This document shows positions 1 through 5,589 of a stretch of 10,180 nucleotides of DNA, piece by piece. The number at the start of each line of letters is the position of its first letter. Within the stretch, counting starts at the first letter, position 1. The notes under the pieces were generated by a model. That model was given only the letters and a program-made list of their open reading frames with translations. It was not told the origin of the DNA and did not search any database. The stretch lies in NCBI GenBank assembly GCA_964517065.1, contig CAZFBK010000027.1, forward strand, positions 1 through 10,180. The letters run 5' to 3'. The position numbers were made by a program, and so were the translations under genes. Source of the stretch: CAYYYA01 sp964517065 (GTDB taxonomy: Bacteria > Patescibacteriota > Patescibacteriia > UBA1558 > 2-01-FULL-52-15).

Positions 1-448
1 TAGTACAGTTCGTTGAACAGGTCGGACATGGTCCACCGCCCCCGCCTCCACCGCCACCATTACCTCCATTACCCGGACCTGTTGCTTGCTGGACACTACT
101 GACGATGAAACTAGCGATTGAGAAAGCTGCCAGAGTTATGACTAAGCCAATGACAGCAGAAGTAATTACTTTCTTGGCACGGTCAATCTGATCTTCGTTG
201 CCTTGAGAGGTCATCCAGAGCCATCCACCGTAGAGTAAGAAGAGTACGAGCAAGATACCGAGGAAGCCGAAGATAATTTGAACGATGTTTTGAATCGTTA
301 CTTTGACGTCTTGGGAGCTAAGACCTGCGAGGCTACTTGGTAAGCCTAATGAGGCTTGAGCGTGGGTGAAGATTGGAATTAAAAGAAAAGCTAATGCAAC
401 TGGAATTAGGAATTGGGAATTGGAAATTAGCTTTTTAAATAATCTCAT
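1..448 (-). CDS. Pilin-like membrane-anchored surface protein, 3' end beyond window (paralog of next gene)
   Basis: Partial gene, open to the left edge; 149 codons are visible. The start is ATG at 448-446 with a Shine-Dalgarno GGAG 7 bases ahead, lying inside the last codons of the upstream gene (2-base spacing). The protein has a basic N-terminus and a signal-like hydrophobic stretch ending THAQA (about residue 31), hydrophobic helices at about 50-73 and 94-117 around a conserved GGWLWMTSQGNEDQIDRAKK loop, then a linker with nine consecutive Gly and a Cys-rich start PCPTCSTNC. The two-helix module resembles the T4SS-pilin/TrbC-like family common in Patescibacteria (from memory). Residues 28-103 differ from the neighbouring 505-residue protein at one position (Ile65 for Thr). 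The exposed part is not visible, but by analogy it probably carries Ig-like domains. Role inferred: surface protein anchored by, or exported through, a pilin-like module. Confidence 0.8.
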   Translation of the reverse strand, partial: MRLFKKLISNSQFLIPVALAFLLIPIFTHAQASLGLPSSLAGLSSQDVKVTIQNIVQIIFGFLGILLVLFLLYGGWLWMTSQGNEDQIDRAKKVITSAVIGLVITLAAFSIASFIVSSVQQATGPGNGGNGGGGGGGGGPCPTCSTNCT

Positions 449-450
449 AC

Positions 451-1968
451 CTATTCTCCACTAGTACAATTAAGTCCGGTACAAACTCCTGATGGAACTT
501 TGCAACCACAACTACCATCAGTAGAGTTGCAACTACATGGACTGTAGCAATTCTGATTGATATCTTTCACTCCTGATGTCACGCTAATATCATAGCCAGT
601 GTACGGTTGGAATGGCTGATGTTGGATTTTCACTTCAGTCTGACCATTCGGCAGATTACTAGCTTCCAGCCAGTAGCCGGTATTCGGCATGGTGATGGTC
701 TGAGAATTCAGACTGTTGACAGACATTTGTTTGTTGAAACGAACCACCGCCGGATCCATGGTACTGACACCCGCTTGTCCCTCTGTCGGCTCCTGATGCG
801 TGATCACCGGTGGCGCGGTATCGATAGCGTTATTAGTGCTAAAGGTCCATTGATAATCAGCTGCCAGAGGATTACCTGCCATGTCTTTGATACCTGTCGT
901 AGCTAGACCGGTGAAGGTAGAACCGCCCGCCAGACAATATACTTGTCCGCCACAAGAGTTGGCTCCGCAGGCATCATTGGTACGGAATTCTGCTGTCTTA
1001 TATTGATTACCAATGCTATAGACACCAGCCACAATCGTCGAAGGACTCTGCGTCACGGTAAATTTCGGACTTGTCCCTGTGATTCCGCTCGGATCGATCG
1101 GTTCGGAGAAATTAACTTGAACTACTGAATTGCGTGGCACGGTACTATTGGTAATCGGGATAACTGAAGTGACCGTTGGTGGCGTGGTGTCACTAGCGGT
1201 GGAAACGGTAAACTGCCACTGATAGCCCAGAGGTAAGGCAGCACCACCAGCGACTTTATTAATATTTTGCAAGGAAACTTGATACTTATTCTCCACTGCC
1301 GGAGAACCTAGCAACGCATTGGGAACGATGGTGTAGGTTAATTGATCGGCGGAGCTAATCTGGATATCACCCGCAGTCAGCGCTGGCGTACCAGTTGTCA
1401 GATTCTTGATCTGAATATTAGCCGCTGACATCGAAGCTGAAGTCACTGCTTCTTTGAAGGTAATAATAATCCGAGTATTACGGGGAATATTACGCGCATT
1501 CACTCCCGGATAGTGACTCTCAATAATGCCGTTGCCCAGCGCCAGACAGTTGGTACAAGGACCTCCTCCGCCTCCCGGACCACCATTGCCACCAGGACCG
1601 GTTGCTTGATTCAGTGAATTGACGATGAAGGTCGCAATGCCAAAGGAAGCTAAGATTAATACCAAACCAATCACCGCTGAAGTGATCACTTTCTTAGCAC
1701 GGTCAATCTGATCTTCATTACCTTGAGAGGTCATCCAGAGCCAACCGCCGTAGAGTAAGAAAAGTACTAACAAGGTACCAAGGAAGCCGAAGATAATTTG
1801 AACGATGTTTTGAATCGTTACTTTGACGTCTTGGGAGCTAAGACCTGCGAGGCTACTCGGAAGGCCAAGGGAAGCCTGGGCATGGGTTAAGATTGGAATT
1901 AAAAGAAAAACTAATGCAACTGGGATTAGGAATTTGAAATTAGAAATGAGGGATTTTATAAATCTCAT
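451..1968 (-). CDS. T4SS-pilin-like membrane module fused to three Ig-like (Big_5) domains, 505 aa
   Basis: Large surface protein. Residues 1-31 look like a signal sequence (basic MRFIKS, hydrophobic core, THAQA). Hydrophobic helices at about 50-73 and 94-117 with the GGWLWMTSQGNED loop match the pilin-like two-helix module seen in Patescibacteria. A Gly-rich linker (123-136) leads to PCTNC. Three SbsA-like Ig (Big_5) units follow at about 147-256, 262-377 and 386-470, shown by recurring 'P...(V)PRNs.v.v.FsepI' and 'D..GNPL...y.WtFst' patterns and DTTPP/DTAPP boundaries. The C-terminus (474-501) is Cys-rich (C474, 478, 480, 487, 489, 496, 501), suggesting disulfides or metal binding. No Shine-Dalgarno site is visible before ATG 1968-1966; the start is chosen because it matches the paralog's start exactly. 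It lies 9 bases after the upstream membrane gene and 2 bases before the paralog. Adhesion or envelope role is inference. Confidence 0.88.
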   Translation of the reverse strand: MRFIKSLISNFKFLIPVALVFLLIPILTHAQASLGLPSSLAGLSSQDVKVTIQNIVQIIFGFLGTLLVLFLLYGGWLWMTSQGNEDQIDRAKKVITSAVIGLVLILASFGIATFIVNSLNQATGPGGNGGPGGGGGPCTNCLALGNGIIESHYPGVNARNIPRNTRIIITFKEAVTSASMSAANIQIKNLTTGTPALTAGDIQISSADQLTYTIVPNALLGSPAVENKYQVSLQNINKVAGGAALPLGYQWQFTVSTASDTTPPTVTSVIPITNSTVPRNSVVQVNFSEPIDPSGITGTSPKFTVTQSPSTIVAGVYSIGNQYKTAEFRTNDACGANSCGGQVYCLAGGSTFTGLATTGIKDMAGNPLAADYQWTFSTNNAIDTAPPVITHQEPTEGQAGVSTMDPAVVRFNKQMSVNSLNSQTITMPNTGYWLEASNLPNGQTEVKIQHQPFQPYTGYDISVTSGVKDINQNCYSPCSCNSTDGSCGCKVPSGVCTGLNCTSGE

Positions 1969-1977
1969 ACTATTAAA

Positions 1978-2487
1978 CTAAGTGATTTGAGACATACCGT
2001 AGATAAAAAGAATAAACATAATTATAGCAAAAAGAGCACTTCGACAAAGTGAATCTCCTAGGATTACGTACCAAGATGTGCTCTGGCGTATAAAGCGATT
2101 ATTACAAATCATGCTAACGACATATGAGCCGAGCAAAAGCAAACCTAACCAAATAATCTCGATGTTATCAAGCAATGGTATAAAAAGCCGATCGACCAGG
2201 GACAAGATAAAATACACAAAAAATCCCAATACAGTTCTAAGTATTACATCGTTAAAAGTACCTATCCATGTATTTTGCGTAGTACGAAATCTAAAGAATA
2301 AAAAATTATACACTCCATTTACAATTAATAGATATGGGAAGATTAAAAGCGCGCCATAAAATGTCAAACTAAACTCATTTTCTGATGACAAAAAATAATC
2401 AGCAAAAATATTCATAACTAAAAAAATAACCAACAACAACGAAAATAGTAATCCGCGGTGATTGGTTATTTTTTTGACAAAGCGCAT
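1978..2487 (-). CDS. Hypothetical multi-pass membrane protein, 169 aa, AT-rich
   Basis: I do not recognise this family. The product is strongly hydrophobic, with probable membrane helices at about 13-31, 43-65, 84-104, 109-127 and 143-165 separated by short charged loops such as RFRTTQNTW and NNRFIRQS. There are no catalytic or metal-binding motifs that I can name. The DNA is visibly more AT-rich than the yqeY gene upstream and the Ig-protein gene downstream, which may mean transfer or weak selection. The start ATG at 2487-2485 follows an A-rich stretch with no Shine-Dalgarno site. It ends 9 bases before the Ig-protein gene, so it is probably co-transcribed with it. Its N-terminus (MRFVKK) is like the paralogs' MRFIKS, but that may only be the usual basic start of a membrane protein. 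A helper for export or anchoring of the neighbours is a guess from position only. Confidence 0.75.
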   Translation of the reverse strand: MRFVKKITNHRGLLFSLLLVIFLVMNIFADYFLSSENEFSLTFYGALLIFPYLLIVNGVYNFLFFRFRTTQNTWIGTFNDVILRTVLGFFVYFILSLVDRLFIPLLDNIEIIWLGLLLLGSYVVSMICNNRFIRQSTSWYVILGDSLCRSALFAIIMFILFIYGMSQIT

Positions 2488-2517
2488 GGGGAGACTTTTT
2501 TATTTTTTTTCGATGGG

Positions 2518-2535
2518 GACAGGTCTAGACCTGTC
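2518..2535. repeat. Perfect 18-bp palindrome GACAGGTCTAGACCTGTC
   Basis: The palindrome sits between the yqeY stop and the membrane-protein gene. Neither side has a T-tract in the direction needed for a terminator (on the minus strand it is followed by CCCCATCG and then an A-run). Its arms share GACAGG/CCTGTC with the hisS terminator hairpin at 4207-4226 (and its copy at 4052-4071), so it may belong to a repeat family. Confidence 0.7.
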
Positions 2536-2541
2536 ATTACA

Positions 2542-2991
2542 TTATCCGGCGATCTTTTTCTGGATTAGTGATTTGACCAAATTGCCGTCAGCACGGGAGC
2601 CGATCTCTTTCATCACTGGGCCCATCAATCGGCCGAAATCATACGGTGGTGTCAGATTCTGCGCTGCGATCACCGTCTCAATGATCTGCTCTATCTCGCT
2701 TTCCGTCAGACTGGGCGGCATATAAGCCGAGATGACGTCCAGCTCTGCCTGCTCGGCTGCTGCCAGCTCCGGCCTATTGCCGTCCGTGAAGGCAGTGATA
2801 GAGTCACGGTGCTTCTTGATCTCTTTCTGAATCACTGCTTGGGTCTCAGTATCATCGAGCGTTTCCTGACGCAGATCCTTCGCCCGAGCTAATAATCCGG
2901 CTCGTAAATACCGCAAAGCGGCCAGCTTGGGGGCCTGGCCGGCTTTCTGTGCGGCTATCATATCTGCTGTTATTTGTTCAATGAGGGACAT
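2542..2991 (-). CDS. yqeY: GatB/YqeY domain protein, 149 aa
   Basis: A full-length match in size and pattern to the YqeY family: N-terminal MSLIEQITADMIAAQKAG with the family's LRYLRAGL segment (26-33), the IQKEIKKHRDSI helix (54-65), the E-AELDVISAYMPPSLTESE stretch (79-98) and the C-terminal GSRADGNLVKSLI region. The domain is homologous to the tail domain of GatB, the tRNA-dependent amidotransferase subunit that contacts tRNA. Stand-alone YqeY proteins are thought to have a tRNA-related role, but their activity is not settled. The start ATG at 2991-2989 has AGGAG about 6 bases ahead, within the end of rpsU, and only 2 bases separate it from the rpsU stop. The rpsU-yqeY order is a widespread bacterial arrangement, which supports both calls. 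The stop is TAA. Confidence 0.93.
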   Translation of the reverse strand: MSLIEQITADMIAAQKAGQAPKLAALRYLRAGLLARAKDLRQETLDDTETQAVIQKEIKKHRDSITAFTDGNRPELAAAEQAELDVISAYMPPSLTESEIEQIIETVIAAQNLTPPYDFGRLMGPVMKEIGSRADGNLVKSLIQKKIAG

Positions 2992-2993
2992 GA

Positions 2994-3245
2994 TTATCTC
3001 CTACCAAATTTTTTCTTCTTTTCTAGGGTTTCGTCGAGTCGGCCGATACGCTTCAGGTAATCTCGTTCTTTACGAACTGTTTCTTTACGCAGAGCGCTTT
3101 CTTTCAATTCGCGTCGTGTTTTGGGTTTCTGACGGAATCGAATTTTTTTTGCCTGGAGTATTTTTCCGCTTTGGATAGTTTTACGAGTAAAACGTCGTAA
3201 TAAGCTTTCAAATGACTCGCCGTCCTTCTTTTTTACTTCCAGCAC
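2994..3245 (-). CDS. rpsU: Small-subunit ribosomal protein S21 (bS21), 83 aa
   Basis: A short, highly basic protein with the S21 signature: LEVKKKDGESFESLLRRFTR at the N-terminus (family pattern 'V..ES.e.aLrRFkR') followed by a long Arg/Lys-rich helix, KKIRFRQKPKTRRELKESAL, and a Lys-rich tail (KKKKFGRR). bS21 binds the 30S platform near the 3' end of 16S rRNA and helps initiation. It is slightly longer than the roughly 60-70 residues of the shorter family members, the extra part being the charged C-terminal tail. The start is GTG at 3245-3243, chosen because GAGGTG lies 5 bases ahead and because the S21 N-terminus begins there. It is the first gene of a probable rpsU-yqeY operon; a promoter candidate lies about 50-90 bases upstream. 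Confidence 0.93.
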   Translation of the reverse strand: MLEVKKKDGESFESLLRRFTRKTIQSGKILQAKKIRFRQKPKTRRELKESALRKETVRKERDYLKRIGRLDETLEKKKKFGRR

Positions 3246-3304
3246 AAATTCACCTCACTTTCTTATAGATTAAATGGTAACGAATTTTTCAATTACCTGC
3301 AATA

Positions 3305-3333
3305 GTAATAACAGAGATTGGGATCAAAGTCAA
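3305..3333 (-). promoter_or_regulatory. Candidate sigma70-type promoter for rpsU-yqeY
   Basis: On the minus strand, TTGACT (3333-3328) and TATTAC (3310-3305) are separated by 17 bases. Transcription would start near 3298, giving a leader of about 50 bases before the GTG of rpsU. The -10 matches consensus at 4 of 6 positions only; other AT-rich -10-like words (CTATAA near the gene) are possible alternatives. Confidence 0.4.
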
Positions 3334-3334
3334 G

Positions 3335-3408
3335 AAAAGTCAAAACTCAAAAGTCAAAGCTTAAAACTTAATCCTAGCTCCAGTTTTGACTTTTCACTTT
3401 TGACTTTT
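3335..3408. repeat. Imperfect inverted repeat upstream of rpsU
   Basis: Arms 3335-3358 and 3385-3408 are each 24 bases and are complementary except at two positions, with a 26-base loop. The arms are built from a repeated AAAAGTCAAA word, so each arm is also an internal direct repeat. The element lies between the upstream gene's terminator and the rpsU promoter. Confidence 0.75.
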
Positions 3409-3416
3409 TAGTTTTG

Positions 3417-3450
3417 AAAAGAGGCCGCATCCACGAATGGATACGACCTC
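3417..3450 (-). terminator. Intrinsic terminator after the 102-aa gene (UUCG tetraloop)
   Basis: Read on the minus strand, GAGGTCGTATCCA-TTCG-TGGATGCGGCCTC forms a 13-bp stem (two G-U wobbles only in this orientation) closed by a TTCG tetraloop and followed by TTTT. On the plus strand the same positions are C-A mismatches, which fixes the direction. It starts 22 bases after the TGA of the gene at 3472-3780. Confidence 0.82.
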
Positions 3451-3471
3451 TCATAGCACTGGCCTCCTTGG

Positions 3472-3780
3472 TCAAATCGTCTCATAGACCATGCCACTGA
3501 TTTTGGTCAGATGCTGACGACGAGTCGGAATACGACTCATATCTCGTGAGTTCTCGATGACCTGCTTCGCCAGCTTAAACCAAACACTATCGTTTGTTCC
3601 CCGCCCCTCATTACAGCAAGCGGTAAACAAGGCAAACTCGCGACTATCGAGGACAACATCTGTCCATTCAGGAAAATCGGTGCGTTGTGCCAGTACGGTC
3701 TCCAACCAGTCCGCAGCTTCAGTCAGTCGCTTCTCAGCTAAGGCGCGATTGAAATCCTCGACGTTCCTGATAGCACCCAT
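3472..3780 (-). CDS. Hypothetical protein, 102 aa
   Basis: I do not recognise the family. The start is set at ATG 3780-3778 because GAGGAGG lies 4 bases ahead, the best ribosome binding site in the window; an upstream in-frame ATG at 3804 would add eight residues (MFFYRGGT) but has no such site. The product (MGAIRNVEDFNRALAEKRLT...) is soluble, mixed charged and probably mostly helical, with a Cys-Cys pair in FTACCNEGRG and a basic SRIPTRRQHLTKISG segment near the end. No membrane helix or signal sequence is visible. It is a single-gene unit: its own promoter (3829-3857), leader hairpin (3805-3819) and UUCG terminator (3417-3450) are all present, which supports that it is a real, expressed gene. 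The stop is TGA. Confidence 0.72.
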   Translation of the reverse strand: MGAIRNVEDFNRALAEKRLTEAADWLETVLAQRTDFPEWTDVVLDSREFALFTACCNEGRGTNDSVWFKLAKQVIENSRDMSRIPTRRQHLTKISGMVYETI

Positions 3781-3804
3781 CGTCCCTCCTCGATAAAAGA
3801 ACAA

Positions 3805-3819
3805 AAGCCACGGTGGCTT
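3805..3819 (-). promoter_or_regulatory. Leader hairpin between promoter and ribosome binding site
   Basis: On the minus strand AAGCCA-CCG-TGGCTT forms a 6-bp stem followed by TTGTTCTTTT, then the GAGGAGG ribosome binding site of the 102-aa gene. It begins only a few bases after the predicted transcription start, so it could be a 5' stabilising hairpin or a weak attenuator. The stem is short and no alternative antiterminator is evident. Confidence 0.4.
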
Positions 3820-3828
3820 GTCAAAAAC

Positions 3829-3857
3829 ATCCTAACGAATAGATGGCGAGGTGTCAA
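3829..3857 (-). promoter_or_regulatory. Promoter for the 102-aa gene (TTGACA-17-TAGGAT)
   Basis: On the minus strand a perfect -35 TTGACA (3857-3852) is separated by 17 bases from TAGGAT (3834-3829). Transcription would begin near 3822, about 40 bases ahead of the ATG. A second TTGACA just downstream has no -10 partner at a usable distance. Confidence 0.6.
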
Positions 3858-4035
3858 AACAGCAAACTCAAAATCCTGAATTCTCTTATGATCAAACGCC
3901 CCAGAGCCCTCTTGTCCAAGAGGGGGTATTCGTGGAAAATCTATGCTGTACCATCTCATCTGCATGCTGTCCGCTGTCCGTTTACGATTTTGTAGCTTGT
4001 GGTTTGGAATTTCCTTCGGGTTTAGAGTTTAGAAT

Positions 4036-4090
4036 TTCGGGTTTACAAAAAGGACAGGTCAAGCCCTGTCCCTACTAGCTTCTAACTCCC
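4036..4090. repeat. 55-base direct repeat, left flank of gap
   Basis: Identical base for base to 4191-4245 on the other side of the N run. It includes a second copy of the hisS terminator hairpin (stem arms GGACAGG and CCTGTCC at 4052-4071). Two contig ends carrying the same sequence point to an unresolved overlap rather than a biological duplication. Confidence 0.95.
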
Positions 4091-4190
4091 NNNNNNNNNN
4101 NNNNNNNNNNNNNNNNNNNNNNNNNNNNNNNNNNNNNNNNNNNNNNNNNNNNNNNNNNNNNNNNNNNNNNNNNNNNNNNNNNNNNNNNNN
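4091..4190. other. Assembly gap, 100 N
   Basis: Exactly 100 undetermined bases, a conventional filler length, so the true distance is unknown. The bases on each side are identical for 55 positions, suggesting that the contigs overlap and nothing is missing. Confidence 0.97.
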
Positions 4191-4245
4191 TTCGGGTTTA
4201 CAAAAAGGACAGGTCAAGCCCTGTCCCTACTAGCTTCTAACTCCC
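4191..4245. repeat. 55-base direct repeat, right flank of gap
   Basis: Second copy of 4036-4090. It begins at the first base after the N run and ends where the two flanks stop agreeing, contains the terminator of hisS, and lies 17 bases from the hisS stop codon. Confidence 0.95.
4202..4226 (-). terminator. Intrinsic terminator of hisS (lepB-hisS unit)
   Basis: On the minus strand GGACAGG-GCTTGA-CCTGTCC forms a perfect 7-bp stem with a 6-base loop, followed directly by TTTTT. It lies about 36 bases after the hisS TAA. The same hairpin is duplicated at 4047-4071 across the gap. Confidence 0.85.
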
Positions 4246-4262
4246 AACTCCAAACTTCTATC

Positions 4263-5582
4263 TTAATCCTCCACTCTCCCATTCCTCACCTCAGCCGATA
4301 ATAACTTCGCCACGTAATCCTGAATTTTATTGAAATCAACTACTTCTTGGTTGCCGCTTTCCATATCGCGGATCAGGACAGTACCATCAACCATTTCTTT
4401 CTGACCGATAATCAGAGAGTATTTCACTCCCAATTTATTCGCCAATTCCAACTGATCCTTCAAACTGGATTTGGAGAATGATTCCGCTGCAGTATATCCT
4501 TTGCGCAGTAAGGTCTCATACAAACGCAGACATTTCTTGCGCGCTTCCAGACCGAGCTGGGCAATGTAGAGCTGTGGCGCGACAATCGGCTGGACCGCAA
4601 TATCATTGGTTTTGAAACGGGTAATAGCTCGCTCGATACCGCAGGCAAAGCCCACTGCCGGTGTAGCCCGTCCGCCGAGTTGCTGGATCAAGCCGTCATA
4701 GCGACCTCCACCACCAAGAGCGTCCTGCTGACCATCTTTACCCATTTCAAATAATTCCCAAGCAGTTTTGGTGTAATAATCCAAACCGCGGACAATCTTG
4801 GCATTGAGATTATACTTGATTTCCAGTTCGTCCAAATATTCTAAGACTAAGACAAAGTGATCTTTACACTCGGTACAGAGATGATCGAGAATCTGCGGCG
4901 CGTCCGCCATCAGCTCCTGACATTTTTTCTCCTTACAATCCAAAACTCTCAGAGGATTCTTCAGCATACGCACCTGACAATCTTCACACAGATCTTTTTT
5001 GACGTTCTTCAGATAAGCTGACAGAGCTTTGAGATAGCCAGGACGGCATTGCTGACAACCGACGCTATTGATCTCCACTTGGACTGATAAACCAAGATCA
5101 GCGTAAAATTTGTAACTCATAGTGATCAGCTGAGCATCAGTCACCGCATTCTGCTCACCGATGATTTCAAAACCAAATTGCCAAAACTGACGCTGACGGC
5201 CCGCTTGTGGACGATCATGGCGGAACATCGGACTATAGTAAAATAATTTCACCGGTTGGGGGTGATTGAGCATACCATGCTCGATATAAGCACGAGCTAC
5301 GCCAGCAGTACCCTCCGGACGCAGGGCAATCTTGTCACCACCTTGATCAACAAACATATACATCTCTTTGCTGACGATATCAGTCTCAGTGCCGACGGAA
5401 CGGGTAAAAAGATTCGCCGCTTCGAGTACGGGAGTTTCAATCCGCTGGAAGCCGTAATCACGAGCTAATCGCTGTACACGATTAAAAATAAAGTCCCAGT
5501 ACCGTTGTTCGCTGGGTAAGATGTCCTTCATACCGCGCAGGTTCATGAAAGCGTCTTTTTTTCCTGAAAGTTTTTTTGGCAT
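4263..5582 (-). CDS. hisS: Histidyl-tRNA synthetase, Cys-rich (zinc-type) variant
   Basis: Class II synthetase charging tRNA-His with histidine. Visible signatures are LRPEGTA (87-93), motif 2 at 120-142 (FRHDRPQAGRQRQFWQFG), the histidine-specific RGLDYYT (265-271), GGGGRYDGL (290-298) and motif 3 GFACGIERA (311-319), followed by the anticodon-binding domain from about 333. The insertion domain carries four Cys pairs (C176/179, C199/202, C216/221, C236/239), the pattern of HisRS from many anaerobes that probably binds zinc; E. coli HisRS lacks it. Length (439) is normal. The start is uncertain: ATG 5582 has no ribosome binding site, and the next Met (13, at 5546, MNLRGMKDILP) matches the usual family start, so the true protein may be 427 aa. 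It follows lepB by 90 bases with no separate terminator, so the two are probably co-transcribed. Confidence 0.97.
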   Translation of the reverse strand: MPKKLSGKKDAFMNLRGMKDILPSEQRYWDFIFNRVQRLARDYGFQRIETPVLEAANLFTRSVGTETDIVSKEMYMFVDQGGDKIALRPEGTAGVARAYIEHGMLNHPQPVKLFYYSPMFRHDRPQAGRQRQFWQFGFEIIGEQNAVTDAQLITMSYKFYADLGLSVQVEINSVGCQQCRPGYLKALSAYLKNVKKDLCEDCQVRMLKNPLRVLDCKEKKCQELMADAPQILDHLCTECKDHFVLVLEYLDELEIKYNLNAKIVRGLDYYTKTAWELFEMGKDGQQDALGGGGRYDGLIQQLGGRATPAVGFACGIERAITRFKTNDIAVQPIVAPQLYIAQLGLEARKKCLRLYETLLRKGYTAAESFSKSSLKDQLELANKLGVKYSLIIGQKEMVDGTVLIRDMESGNQEVVDFNKIQDYVAKLLSAEVRNGRVED

Positions 5583-5589
5583 AATATAA

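Larger units (their letters stand above)
3858..4260. other. Gene-free spacer with a hairpin, repeats and scaffold gap
   Basis: No credible gene on either strand. It contains a 7-bp hairpin CCCTCTT-GTCC-AAGAGGG (3907-3924) without a T-tract on either side, a tandem CTGTCCG pair near 3965-3980, a direct repeat TTCGGGTTTA (4015-4024 and 4036-4045), the 100-N gap, and the two copies of the hisS terminator sequence that flank the gap. The short reading frame at 3851-4078 has no ribosome binding site and no protein-like composition. Confidence 0.7.

Noticed and set aside
607..1128. Plus-strand reading frames (99 and 61 codons) inside the Ig-repeat gene
   Set aside because: They are antisense to a long gene with clear domain repeats, and their products have no protein-like pattern.
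2078..2359. Plus-strand frame of 93 codons opposite the membrane-protein gene
   Set aside because: Antisense to a continuous hydrophobic protein, with no ribosome binding site; likely a shadow.
3738..3965. Minus-strand frame of 75 codons overlapping the start of the 102-aa gene
   Set aside because: It covers the promoter, leader hairpin and ribosome site of that gene in another frame.
3851..4078. Plus-strand frame of 75 codons in the spacer before the gap
   Set aside because: No ribosome binding site, contains the hairpin and part of the duplicated gap flank, and ends inside the terminator repeat.
4036..4245. Reading the two 55-base copies as a CRISPR-like or att-site repeat
   Set aside because: Only two copies, abutting a 100-N filler on both sides; contig overlap explains them more simply.
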